Assembly (NCBI GenBank): GCA_004431415.1
Contig: QPMI01000189.1
Location: 1-64,000, forward strand
Source of the DNA: Cyanophora paradoxa
Taxonomy: Eukaryota > Glaucocystophyceae > Cyanophorales > Cyanophoraceae
Reading direction: 5' to 3'
DNA: 64,000 bases
The notes under the pieces are model-generated. The model had not been told where the DNA came from. It was given only the letters and a program-made list of their open reading frames with translations, and did not search any database. Positions 1 through 10,984 of the stretch are shown in pieces. A program made the position numbers and the translations under genes. The stretch's first letter is position 1. The number at the start of each line of letters is the position of its first letter.

Positions 1-409
1 ATATCCGGTCGTGCTCGGCTGGTCCGTGCCGATCGATAATCCGGTCGTGCTCGCTTTGCAGAACGCACTCTAGCTCGTTGGTCTGTGTTCGACGAGCTCA
101 CGGAGGGGGTGCAGTGCCAAGTGCTCTTTTCAGGTACCCGTGACCCCGCTCCCCACTTCGTTCTCAACTCGACAACGGCTCCGGCGGCCCGGCCCGGCGC
201 GGGCATGCGCTTGCAATTGCGCGCGCAATTGCAATTGCTAGTGCCTTGATTGCTCGGAGAACGCCTTCAGATTTCGAATTTGATCGGGCGCGAGCCTCGG
301 AGCGCGCCAAGAATTAATATTCGAAGGCCGGGTGCTGGCGGGCGGCACTGCTAAGCTCGTACAGCTGTACATGTCTAAGAAAAAGAAGGCTCGGCAAGGG
401 AAGCTCGCG
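1..409. other. Intergenic left edge with AATTGC palindromes
   Basis: No supportable gene. The sequence ATCCGGTCGTGCTCG occurs twice (about 3-17 and 38-52). A perfect 20-base palindrome, GCAATTGCGCGCGCAATTGC, lies at 213-232 and is followed by another GCAATTGC-like copy. The block lies beyond the 3' end of the minus-strand SNF2-like gene, so it probably holds that gene's 3' UTR and spacer. The octamer GCAATTGC recurs in other spacers, for example near 20,025 and 33,020. Confidence 0.5.
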
Positions 410-3400
410 TCAGGGCCAGCCGGCGTGGAGGGGGACGGCGTGGACGGCGGCGAGGTGCGTTGGGAGGAGGTGCGCGGGGGCGGCGGTGGTGGCGGTGGCG
501 GTGGCGGGGGCCGGCGGGTGAGGCGGGGCGGGCGGGGCCGGGGCGGGGCGGGGGGCGGCGGAAGGGAGGAGGGCGGAGGCGGCGTGGAGTGCGAAGGTGA
601 AGTAGGCGGCGAGGAAGTCGGGGAGGTCGGCGAGCAGGGCCGCCTCCCCCGCCAGCGCCCCCCGCGCCGCCCGCCCCGCCGCCTCCAGCTCCCCGCCCCC
701 ACCGGCCCCCCGCTCACCGCCAGCTCCGCCAGCCGCTGCAGCAGCCGCTGGAAGCGCGCCGCGAGGGGCGCGGCCCCGGGGCCGGGGCGCTCGCGCTCGC
801 AGGCGGCGCGGAGGCGGGCGAGGTAGGAGGCGACGGCGGCCTGCGCGGCGGCGTGCTCCGCCTCGAGCTCCAGCGAGAGCCGGCTCAGCGGCGGCGGCAC
901 CGCCGTCGGCGCCGGCAGCCCGGGGCCGCGCCGCTCCCGCGCTGCAGCTGCAGCGCCGCCAGCCGCGCCGCCTCCGCCGCGAAGGCCGGCGCCCCGGCCG
1001 GCGGCCCGCCCGCCTGCGCCCCCTGCGCCCGCGCCCGCTTCGCCTGCGCCGCGGCCGGTCAGAGGGCGCGGGGGCCGGGGGAGCTGAGGGCGCACGGGCC
1101 GGGCCCCTCGGGAGCCTCCTCGGGGGCCGCCTCCCCGCCCGGCGACTCGTCCCCACCGCTCGAGCTCTCCGCCTCCGCCTTGACGACAGCGGGACGCCCC
1201 GCCGGCCGCGGCGGCGGCTGCGGCGGCTGCGGCGGCGGCGGCGGCGGCGGCGGCGCGCTGGTTCTTGCCGGTGCCGGGGGCCGCCCGCGGCCGCGCTTGA
1301 TGGGGAGCCCGTTCTCGTCGTAGAGCAGCGCCCGCGCCGCCCGTACCCGCTTCCGCTTCCCTGCGGACCCGCCCCCGCCGACGAGGGCGAGAGGCCGCCG
1401 CCGCCGCCGCCGGCGGAGACGGGCACGACGCCGCCCGCCGGCCGGACGGCGGCGACAGCGGCAAAGGGCCCGGGGCGCTCACCACGCGCACCACCCCGGG
1501 GCCCCGCCCGTGCACCGCCTGCACCGCCCGCGCCGCCCCGGGCCCCGGGCGGCGGCTCTCGAAGGCGTGCGGCCGCCCGCGCCGCCGCTTGCGCCCGCCG
1601 TCGTCGCTCTCCTCGTCCGACCCGTCCTCCCGCCACTGCGCCGCCCCCTCAGCCGGCCGCGCCCCCGCGGGAGGGGCGGGGGGCGGGGCGAGGGGCGCGC
1701 CTCCTCCTCCTCGTCGTCCTCGTCGTCGTCGTCGTCGTCGTCCTCCTCGTCGGGGGCGGCGGGGGGCGCCTCCTCGGGCGGCTCGTCTGCCTCCACGTCC
1801 ACCTCCTCCTCCTCCTCCTCCTCCTCCCACGGCCCCTCCCCGCCCGGCCCTCCCCCGCCCCGCCACCCGCCCGGCCCGCCCCGGCCCGCCTGGCCCCGGC
1901 CCCGCCCCGGCCGCGGCCCCGCGGGGAGGCGCCCAGCGTTGAGGGCGCCGAGCCGTCGGAATAGACGGCGCCGCCCTCGGCGCGGCGGCAGCAGCGGCAG
2001 CAGCGGCGGCGGCGGCGGCGGCCATGCGCGCGTGGGCGGCGGCGATGGCGGCGGCCGTCTTCGGGGCCGCCCGGGGCCCGGCCCCGCCCCCGCCCGGGCC
2101 CGGCGGCCTGCCCCGGCCCCGCCGCACCGGCCCGCCTCCCGCCCGCCCCGGGGCCGGCGAGCGGAGGGCCCCGGGCGGCCGAGGCGGCTCTGCGAGGCGC
2201 TCAGGCGGGCGGGGCGGGGCGGAGGCGGGGCGGGCGAGGGCGCACGGCGGGGGGCTGTCGGAGAGGTCGAGGGGGAGTCGCGGCCGGAGGTGGCCCCAGG
2301 GGGCTGGGGAGGGGAGTTGCGGGAGGCGGCGCGCTGGAGGGAGCGGAAGGAGGCGGCGGGGCGGGGCGCGGGGGCACGGGATGGCGAAGGCGGCGGCGGG
2401 GCCGGCTGGACGGCCCCGGCGGGGCGAGCGGGCGACGAGGAAGGCAAAGAGGGCCTCCTCCCGGCGCGCCTGCCCAGCCGAGCCCTCCCGCGCACCGCCA
2501 GCTCCCCCGGCGTCTGCGCCAGCCGTCGGCCCGCGCGCGCGGCGGCGGCGGCGGGGCGGGCGGGGCGGACGAGAGCGTAGGCGAGGAGGGTGTCGGCGTC
2601 GACGGCGGCGGGCCCCGCGGCGCCGGCGAGGCCGCGGGGCACCCCGGGCTCCCACTCCTCCTCCTCCTCCCCGCGCCCCGCCCGCCCTCGCCGCCCGACG
2701 ACGAGGACGAGCACGAGGGGCCCCCGTGGGCGACGCCAGCGCCGGGCTCCCGCTGGGCGACCCCGCCGCCGCCGCCGCCGCCGCCGCCGCGGGTCGCCGG
2801 GCAGAAGAGGGCCTCGAGGCCGGCGCGCAGGCAAACGAAGAGCTCCCGCGCCGTCGCCCTGCGCCCCGCCCCGCCCCTCAGCGCCCGCCCGGGGCGAGGC
2901 GGCGCGGTGGCGCGGACGGGGCGCGGCGGAGGGAGCGGGCGTAGAGGGCGGCCTCGACGCTGGCGCGGGTGACGAGGCGAGGACGGTGACGTCGCGCGCC
3001 GCCCCCGCCCCCTCCAGCCGCCCCGCGTCTGCCCGACGGTCAGCCGGCGGCGCGGGCCGGCGGAGCCGGGGCGCGGGGCGCGCCTCGGGCGTCGAGGGAG
3101 TCGAAGAGGAGGATGGTGTGAGGGAGGCGCAGGTCCAGCCGCTGCCCCCGGGGCCCTCCGTACGGCCCCGCCCTGCTCCCCGCTCCGGCACCCGCCCCGG
3201 GCGGCCACGCCGGCACGGGGGAGGAGGCGTCGGAGCGGGAGGAGGCGGCCGGCGAGGGGGGCGCCGGGGGCGCGAGGGCCGCCGGGCCGAGCTCGGGGCC
3301 AGGCAGCGGCTCGTGGTCGGGGGAGAGGGGGAGCGCCGAGGTGGGGGTCGGCACGGGGGTGCGCCCCGGGCTGCCCGCCGAGGGGCGGGGCGGGGGGTGG

Positions 3401-6400
3401 CGGGGCGGGGCGGAGCGGGGCCCCGCGCGGGAGAGGCGGACGAGGTAGGCGAAGACGTCGACGTCGTCGGTGACGGGGCCGCGCGTGTAGCGGTAGCCGC
3501 GCAGGCGCAGCAGCAGCTCGAGCAGCGCCAGCGAGCGGGCGGAGCGGGCGACGAGGACGGCGCGGTGGCCCTCGGAGCGCAGCTTCTCGAGCAGGCGGTC
3601 CAGGAGGGCCAGCTTGCCCGACGCCGCGCACACGTGCTCGCTCACCCCGAACGCCTCCGGCCGGTACCGCTCCGCCCCGGGGCCCGTCGCCGTGTACGGG
3701 TGCGCGCAGATGCGCCGCGCCTCGCGCGCCACCGCCGCCACGCCGGGCCCGGGGAAGAGCACCTTCACTGGCGCCGGCGGCGGCGGCAGCGGCGCTGGCG
3801 GCGGCCGCGGCGGCAGCGCGGCGCTCGGCGGGGCGTCGGAGCGGCCGGGGAAGCGAGGAGGCGTTAGGGCGGGCGGCTGGGGGCCGGGCGGGGCTGGGCG
3901 CGGGGCCGGGAGACGGCGGCGGCGAGGGCGGGCCCGACGGAGGGGACGGAGACGGCGATGACGGGCGCCCGCAGGCCCGGCGGGGCGGTCCCCGCGGGGC
4001 CGTCACGGGGACCACCAGCCCCGGGCGCCCCGGCGAGGCGGCGGCGATGGCAGAGATGGCCGGCGCGGTGCCGGGGCACCCGGGGCCCCCCAGCGCCGGC
4101 GGCGCGGCGACGGCGCGGACGGCGACGGCGGTGACGGCGGGCGCTGCTGGCCGGGGCGAGGGGCGGGGCGAGGGCCGGCCGCACCGCGTGCACCGCGACG
4201 GCCCGCAGCGCCGCCCGGGGGCACGCCGGCCCCGGCGCGACCGCCGCCACGGCGCGCACCGCGGGGGGCGGCACGGGCCGAGGGCGGCGACGGGACGACG
4301 CCGGGGCGGCCCCCGCGGGGGAGAGGGCGGGCCCAACGGCGGCGACGGCCCGCACCGCGGGACGGCCCTCACGGCGGCGACCCCCGCCGGGGGGCCGGCC
4401 CGGGGCCAGCGCCGGAGGCGGCCCCGCGGGTGCGCTCCCGGCGCGACGCCCGGCGGCGCGGCCGGCTGCGGCGCGTGTGCCGCCGGCTGGGCGACGGGAC
4501 GGGTGCGGGTGCGGGGCGGGTGCTGAGGCGGGGGCGGGGCGGGGTCGAGGGCGGGCCGCGGCAGTAGGGGAGGAGGCGCTCGGTGAGAAGGGCGCGGCAG
4601 GCGCGCCGCTGCAGCTCCGAGAGGCCTGCGCGCGCTCGAGGTCACGCGGGGCGGGGGCACAGGGGGTCGGCTCGGGGCGGGGCGGGCCGGCGTGGAGGAC
4701 GACTTCGGTGGGGCGCGGCAGCTGCGCGTCCACCCCGGCCCGCGTCCGCCGCAGCATCACGCCCCGCAGCGCCACCGCAGCCCCTCCGCCTGCCCGCCCT
4801 CAGCCGCCGCCCCGCGCAGGCGCAGGCGGGCGCGGGGCGGGCGCACGACGGCGGAGGCCTCGAGGCGGGGGGCGGGGTGGCAGCGGGGCAGCCCCGTGAG
4901 GGCGGCGAGGAAGCGGCGGGAGTCGGGAAGGCGGCGGGGTCGACGGCGCGCAGGAGGGCGAAGAGGCCGTCGAGGCCGCGCCGCGCCGGGCGGTCGGTGA
5001 CGAGCACGAGGGCGGCGGGGCCAGCACGCCGGCGGCCGCCTCGAGGGGCGCCCCGGGCGGAGGCGGTGGGCGCCGTCGAGGAAGAGGCGGGGCAGGGGGC
5101 CGGGAGGGCGCGGCGGAGGGCGCCGGCGTGCGCCACGAGCGCCTCGTGCGGCAGCAGCGCCACGTCCGCCCGCCCCCGCCCCGCCCCAGCGCCTCCAGCG
5201 CCCCCGCCCGCGCCGCCCGCGTCCCCGCCACCACCGTCACCCGCAGGCCCGGCCCGAAGCGCGCCAGCTCCCGCTCCCAGCCCGCCAGCCGCCGCTTCGG
5301 CGCCGCCACCACTGCCCCGGCGTGAGCCCGGCGGCGGGCCGGCGAAGGCGGCCCAAGGGGCGCACCGAAGGGGCCGGGGGCGGGGCCGGCGTGGGCGGCG
5401 TGCGCCATCGCCGCGACGCACTGCACGCTCTTGCCCAGCCCGGCCTCGTCCGCTGGCGCCCCCGCCCCGTCACGCCCCGCCCCGCCCCGCCCGCGCCGCG
5501 CCCCGAGGGCGCACCGAGGATGCCGGAGCGGCCGGCGCGGATGAGGGCGCAGAGCCAGGTGACGCCCTCGAGCTGGTAGGGGCGCAGCGCTCCGCCCCGC
5601 ACTGCTTGCGGCTGCCGCAGCGCCGGCGGCGGCCGCGCCTGCGCCGCCTCGCGCGCCGTGCCGGGCTCGACCTTGACTGCCACGCCGGGCTCCAGCTTCA
5701 CCGCGGCCCCGAGTTCTGCGGCCCGTCAGCGGCGGGCGCGCGGCGGGCCGCAGCGCCGCCGCGGCGCACCGGCGAAGAGGGGGCCCGTCTCGCTGTAGGC
5801 GACCGCGGGGACGATGCCGGCCGTCTCCTCCCGCTCCTCCGGCGGGGCCGCCGCCGCGGCGGGGCTCCCGCACAGCGCCCGCCCGCCGCCTCGTCCCTGC
5901 CGCGCCGTCAGGGCCACGCCGGGCCCGGGCGGCGCGGGGAGGCCGGCACCAGTGGACGTCGAACTCGGAGAGCCAGAGGGGCCGGCGGCGGCGGGCGGCG
6001 GCGCGGCGGCGGGCCGGGGAGGGGCCGTCGGGGCCGGCTCGAGCTCGGCGGGCGGGGGCGCGGGGCCGGGGCGCGGGCGGCGAGGAGGGCGAGGAAGTCG
6101 AGGGAGGAGCCGTCCTCCGCGAAGAGCGTGCACGCCCGCGCCCCGTACACCCGCCCCACCCGCACCCGCCCCCGCCCCGGCCCCCGCCCGCCGCCCACGC
6201 CGCCCCCGCCGCGAACGCCGCAGCCGCCTCCCCCGTGTCCGCGCAGGGCACCGCCGCCGGGGCTTGCGCTGCCGGGGCGCGCGTGAGGGGGCCGTCCCGG
6301 CGGCAGGGCGGCGGGGCGGCGGGGGCACCGGCGCGGGGCTTCCAGGCGTCGTGGAGGTAGGTGCATGCCTCTTCGAGAGCGCGGCGGAAGAGGGCGTGGC

Positions 6401-7736
6401 GGGACTGGAAGCGGCGCTCCGCAAGGTGCGGCTCGAAGTCCTCCAGCGCCGTCGGGCGCAGCCACGCGCTGCAAAAGGAGCGAAAAGGAATCGGCGGCAG
6501 GAGCGCGACCGCGGAAGGGCGCCGGCACCTGTGGTAGCTCCCAAAGAACCAAACGAGAAGGAATCCCTCGCGGCGGGCCGAGCGCACGCGCGGGTCGCGG
6601 CCGTCGTCCGCAGTCACCTGGAGGCGCGCGTCGGCGCGCGCGAAGCGAGGCCGGGAGCGGTCGTCTGACCTTTGCCGGCCACCAGGGAAGTCCAGGGACG
6701 CGCGCCCACACGACTTGCCCCACCCGCCATCCTGACACGCGTTCTGAGCCCGGAGCGCTGCGGCCGGCGAGGCAGGAAGAGCGGCGCACGGCAGGCCGGG
6801 GGCCACGGGCGACCGGCTGCCGCGGCGCGCTCTGCGGCCGCCCGCTCGCGCTCGTCCTCGCTCGCCTCGTCTGCGGCGTCGTCCTCCGCGGCCCGCGCCT
6901 CCGCCTCGCTCGCCGACACGTCGCTCTCGTCCTCCTCCTCCTCCTCGTCGCCGCTGCTGGAGGGAGACCCGAAGTCCGCTTGATCTTCACTTGTCGCCTC
7001 CCCATCGCTACCCCGCAGCTCCGGCACAGACGCGACGGGCCCGAGCACGGGCCGATGCCAGCGCCTCTCGCCCGCGCCGCGGATCAGGGCCTGCATGTCG
7101 CTGCCGGCGCTTGAAAACACGCTGCGAAAGAGGCATGCATCAATTTCCGTGGGGCGGAGGACTCCGCGATCTGCCAGGTGCGCCACGCGAACCAGGGCAC
7201 GTCGGCCGTCGAAGGGAGCGCGGCGACGACGGCAGCCTTGGCGCGTAACTTGCGTCGCCGGGATAGTGCCATAGCGCGATCCTTGAAGAATTGTGCAACC
7301 CGCGCTGGCGGCGCAGCGCTGAGCGGGGCCCTGATCCTGTTCGGCTTCAGGTCGCCGCTGAACTCGATCTCGGCGGTCAGGAACCCTCCTGAAGCCGCGC
7401 GTCAATGCGCGGGCAGCGTGCGAGCTCACAGCCAGCGGTCGTACCTGAACACCGGACCGCGCCGAAGCTCGAAATCTGCGGGCGCGCGGGCGGAAGCGAG
7501 GCGCCCTGTTAGCGCTCCAGTGATCGAGAGTACGCGCTAGAGCGACACCCGCGCCCTCGCTTTCGGGGTGGGAGCCCCGAGGGATCCGGCTCGGGCGTCG
7601 GGCGCACCTGGGGCAGATCGATACTCGCGAGCTCGTCAACATCGCATAGCGATTCATCCGAACTGTCGCTGAGCTCCGCCGGCATCCTCAAAGTTCGCTC
7701 AGCCGTCGGACACTCTACCCCCAACCTGCTGCTCAT
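410..7736 (-). CDS. PWWP-domain SNF2-family chromatin protein, ATPase motifs degenerate
   Basis: Nuclear chromatin protein by domain content. It starts at the ATG at 7736 with an acidic exon (AELSDSSDESLCDVDEL). A PWWP core (VWARVPGLPWWPAKV, about 6,670-6,725) comes next. The SNF2 ATPase region follows: LRPYQLEGVTWL near 5,560, then ILADEAGLGKSVQ restored across a 62-nt intron (5453-5514). The helicase C lobe carries SGKLALLDRLLEKLRSEGHR (about 3,570-3,630) and RLVTRASVEAALYARSL (about 2,930). The rest to the stop at 410 is basic, Pro/Gly-rich and helical. Known SNF2 remodellers use DEAH and TGTP motifs; here the visible forms are DGAH (about 5,075) and VTDRPARR (about 5,010). The frame also jumps near G/C runs at about 5,175, 5,100 and 4,925 without obvious introns. 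It may be an ATPase-dead paralogue, a decaying gene or an error-rich assembly. Presence of the domains is firm; the exon map and 3' end are not. Confidence 0.75.
5453..5514 (-). other. Model spliceosomal intron splitting the SNF2 P-loop
   Basis: This 62-nt intron begins GTGCGCCC, has a GGGGC-array body and a GTGACGG branch-like site, and ends GCCAG. Removing it joins GGCATCCTCG to CGGACGAGGC and restores ILADEAGLGKS, the SNF2 motif I. It is the clearest single proof of the local splice grammar. Confidence 0.9.
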
Positions 7737-8220
7737 CGTGTGCCGACGGTGCGCATGCTCGTCCGGCCCGCGGCTTCTCGCCCCGTAGGTAGCACCGCCG
7801 ATTCTAGCTCGCGTTGCCCGCAGCTAGTATGCCCGTGTTATCAATGTGCAGCTGCAGCTGCGCACTGTCCGCAGAATACCCCCGAGCGCGGTGCTGCACG
7901 TGCACGTGCAATTCTGCGGCGCGATGCTGCATGCCAATCCCAGGTCTGGCGCCCCCGACTTGAATCGAACTTTCTCTTCAGCTTTGTGTACAAAATGATC
8001 TTGAGCGCCACGAGCCAGCTCGCGTGCGCGCGAGCCGGCCGGCGGCGCGGCGCCGGGGCCGGTCGGGGCAGCTCTTAACGTGCGCATGTGGCCGCAGCTA
8101 GCGCTGGAGCTCGGCCTGCCGGCACCGCCGAAGCAAATCGTACGCCCAGAGGTACTGCGGGAGGGCGGCAAGTCAGCTATAGCCGCAGAAACGCACGGGA
8201 AATCTTTGATGCTCGGGATA
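7737..8220. other. Spacer between SNF2-like and LpxL-like genes
   Basis: No supportable gene. It contains GCAGCTGCAGCTGC-type palindromes near 7,850 and one copy of a dispersed repeat (8014-8157). Both flanking genes lie on the minus strand, so the block holds the promoter of the SNF2-like gene and the 3' end of the acyltransferase transcript. Confidence 0.5.
8014..8157 (+). repeat. Dispersed repeat B, copy 1
   Basis: About 144 bp, starting at GCCAGCTCGCGTGCGCGCGA and ending at CCAGAGGTACTG. The reverse complement recurs at 38523-38699 with small insertions; the core CGCAGCTAGCGCTGGAGCTC is shared. There is no coding potential, no clear terminal inverted repeats and no visible target duplication. 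Confidence 0.85.
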
Positions 8221-9666
8221 TTAAATTTTGGGGAGGCAGCGCTCGCTGCAGATGGCAGCTGGGGCGGGAGCAGGTGAGTGCACCTGGTCGGGGAATGCCG
8301 CAACATACTTGGCTGCCGTGTCGAAGAACGCCTGGACCGTCGCTTCGACGGAGGCCCCTGCATAACGCTCGCGCGGTCACAGCCCGCGGCGCGGCTTGAA
8401 AACGACGGCGGATCCCGGATCTTTGTGGCGCGGCGGTCCGCGGGCGCGCACCCGGGTCTCCGGCGCGCGAGCCCTCCGCGACGCGCTCCATGAAGAGGCG
8501 GAAGGGCTTCTCGGAGCGCGACGAGTTCCGCAGCAGCTGTGCCCGCCCCCGCGCCGCCGCGTTAGTGAAGCCGCGATTGGATTCAGGGATCCGGAGGGAG
8601 ACCGGGGCGCGCACCGCGGCGAACCAGACGGGGGCGCCCGTGCGGGCGTGGAGGAGGCCCAAGCCGGGCGACGCCAGGGTGGTGCGGCCCAGGAAGCTCG
8701 CCTGCGCGCGCGCGTCCCGACCGGCACGCCCCCGGCCGCGCAGCAGAGCGGGCGGTGCCCGCACCGGAACGCGGGCGCGGCCGGAGAGCTGGTCGGCCAC
8801 CATGCCCACGATTTCGCCGCGGCCGAGCGCCGCCTCCATCGAGGGGAGCGCCCCGGCGCTCGGCAGCAGGCGCGCCCCGCTCCGCGACCTCAGCCGCAGC
8901 AGCCAGTCGTCCAGAAGCGAGTTGTGTAGCGGCTGCCGGGGCGCGGCGCGGGTTCGAAAGCGATGGGGATCAGCAGACACTCCTGTCGGGCGGGGAGGGC
9001 GCAAGGACCTTGTACGCTACGTTGAAGGGTCGCGGCGGGGACCCCGCCAGTTCTCGCACGAAGATCAAAGCTTCCCAGGCCCCTGCCCGCCGTTCAGCGG
9101 CAGGAATCGAAGCCCCCGGGTGCTTCAGCACCGAGATGCGCGGTGACGAGGATCACACCCCTGCCCGCGTCCAGGTCCTCAAAGTAGGTTGCCGGGATCG
9201 CGCCGTCGAAATCGATCCGCAAGCCGCCACCGACGCTGAAATCGGCTGCGCTGCCTGCAGCGGCTGCGCATGCCCCGCCTGCAGCTGCTGGCGAACGGGG
9301 CACGCAGCTGCAGCGGCAAGCGCTCAAGTCGATTGCAAGGAGCGTGCTGAGGTTCAAATAGGTGTGCTCCAGCACGCGCGTAGCGAAGGTCCCGCTCGGC
9401 CTCGCGTCAAGCTTAAGGAATGCCGAGACGTTGCGCCGAATCACTGCACGCCGTATAGGCAGGACTGCCGCAGTCGAATCAATCGCAGTCGAATCAAGTT
9501 TTAGAGTGCCGCGCAGCAGGCGCGCAGGCGCCGCCCGACGGGCGCCAGGCCTGCGGAGCGTACCTCGAGCAAGGACAAAAGCGATAAACCATGGTTGCAC
9601 TCCAGCCGCCAGCGCCACCTGCACAGCACGCAGAAGCGCCAGCTCCGCGTAGTGCCTTAACCGCAT
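8221..9666 (-). CDS. LpxL/HtrB-like lysophospholipid (lipid A-type) acyltransferase
   Basis: Family members move an acyl chain onto a lipid acceptor at a membrane; in bacteria LpxL acylates lipid A. The ATG at 9666 gives a helical, hydrophobic start (LALLRAVQVALAAGVQPWF). After an intron comes RRAVIRRNVSAFLKL, typical of the family's N-terminal segment. GRGVILVTAHLG then joins AWEALIFVREL across an intron, giving the catalytic HX4E motif (H-L-G-A-W-E). Next are NSLLDDWLLRLRSRSGARLL, GRGEIVGMVADQ and ASFLGRTTLASPGLGLLHAR, the last two matching the family's 'G-DQ' and F-G blocks. The C-terminal segment EATVQAFFDTAAKYVAAFP precedes the TAA at 8221. About six exons. The substrate is unknown: lipid A-like lipid if the cell makes one, otherwise a glycerolipid. 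Confidence 0.8.
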
Positions 9667-10016
9667 TGCGTCCGGCGAACGAACTGCGGGCTCGAACGCG
9701 CTACCCCCCAGCGACGGACCGGCCGGGACCGCCGGGACCGGTCTCGGCTACTGTGCAGCTGAGAAGGCTGCTTGGGCAGGCCGGAGTAGCACTGAGCTGC
9801 CGGGGGCTGGCTGAGCTGCCCTTCGATCGAGCACTTGAGCGCCGAAGACATGGACGAGCTCGTTCCCGTCTCCGAGCGATTCGATGATGGCAGGTGACTC
9901 GCTAGGGCGCGTTGAGCGCGATTGGCTCGGCCGGCAACGCTGACTTGCTTCGAGCAGCGTATACTCCATGTCGGGACTCCGGCATATGATGGGTCAGCAC
10001 GACACCGGCCCCCTCG

Positions 10017-10735
10017 TCAGGCTCTGACCGCTGTTGCAGGCTTGCGGAGCGTCCCGAAGCTGCACCCGCTGCCTATGAGCTTCGCAGAGGCACACACCAG
10101 CTTGAATCTGTCGCGGATCTCGGCCTCGTCGTCGCGGACCCCTGCCAGGCGATCGCCCGCGCCGCAACGTACACCGTCCCCGGCCACCACGCGGCACCCG
10201 TCGCCCACCCGGTCGAGTGCGTCGACGCGGGTGGGAGCCCGGTCGGCGCTCGCGGCGAGCCCGAGCCCAAGAGCGTCCTACACGGGACGGTGGATAGAAG
10301 ACTTCCGCCGGGTCGAACTAACCGAGGAGGGCCCCGACGCGCGCTTCGACAGGTCAGCGTACAACCACCGCACAACCAGCCTCCGCACTAGCTAACCCAG
10401 CCTCAACAGGGATTCCGTCTATCATCCGCGCCCGAAGGTTTTGGACGTCATCGCTGCAGGTTCGCGCGTCGGCTCGGCTGCGTGTTCGCCCCTCAGCGGG
10501 CCGTAGGCGGCGCCGGCGACGGCTTTGGACGGCGCCGCTCCGCCCAGGGGTCTGCCTCGACGGCGGGCTCCCCCACCCCGCAGCACGCAGACGACGGGCC
10601 CATGCGGGCGTCCCGCGCGGCCTCGCGGCAGGCCTCCCCGTCCCGCTCCGCCCGCAGCTCCAGCGCGGCGCCCCTCTCGCGCGCCGGCTCCCCCCGCAAG
10701 GGCACCCCCCCTTCCGTACAAGAGTACCCGTGGCG
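10017..10735 (-). CDS. Possible exons of an unrecognised gene
   Basis: Two open stretches look more protein-like than their surroundings. One, around 10,735-10,495, reads through ERGAALELRAERDGEACREA and ends in a stop after PSPAPPTAR. The other, around 10,220-10,017, reads VGDGCRVVAGDGVRCGAGD and then DEAEIRDRFKLVCASAKLIG before a stop. Neither has a clear ATG or recognised motif, and the join between them is not resolved. They lie downstream of the EGF-like membrane protein on the same strand and could be a separate small gene or chance frames. Confidence 0.25.
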
Positions 10736-10984
10736 CCTCTCCTACCCCATCGGCCAAAGGCGGCCCCGGCCCTGCAGCACCCTCGGTGGGCCCGCTGTCT
10801 CCGCCACACTGCCCGCCCTCTGCGTCTTGACCCCGCCCGGCAGGCAAGATCGAGAAGCAGGGCAGCTTCAGGCAAGCCTCGTGGGGCAGCGCGGCCGAGG
10901 CCCTCGGGTGGAGCTAGCAGCAGCAGTAGCGGTTGTTTACACACAGAGGTCGAGAGAGGAATAGCGTGACGAGCGCTGCAGAGA

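Noticed and set aside
238-2655. 805-codon open frame on the minus strand and many similarly long frames overlapping on both strands
   Set aside because: High GC removes stop codons; most of these are Arg/Pro/Gly/Ala shadow frames without motifs. Only motif-bearing, splice-consistent paths were kept.
7945-7975. T-arm-like GTTCGATTCAAG on the minus strand
   Set aside because: Flanking bases do not form the T stem or an acceptor stem; not a tRNA.
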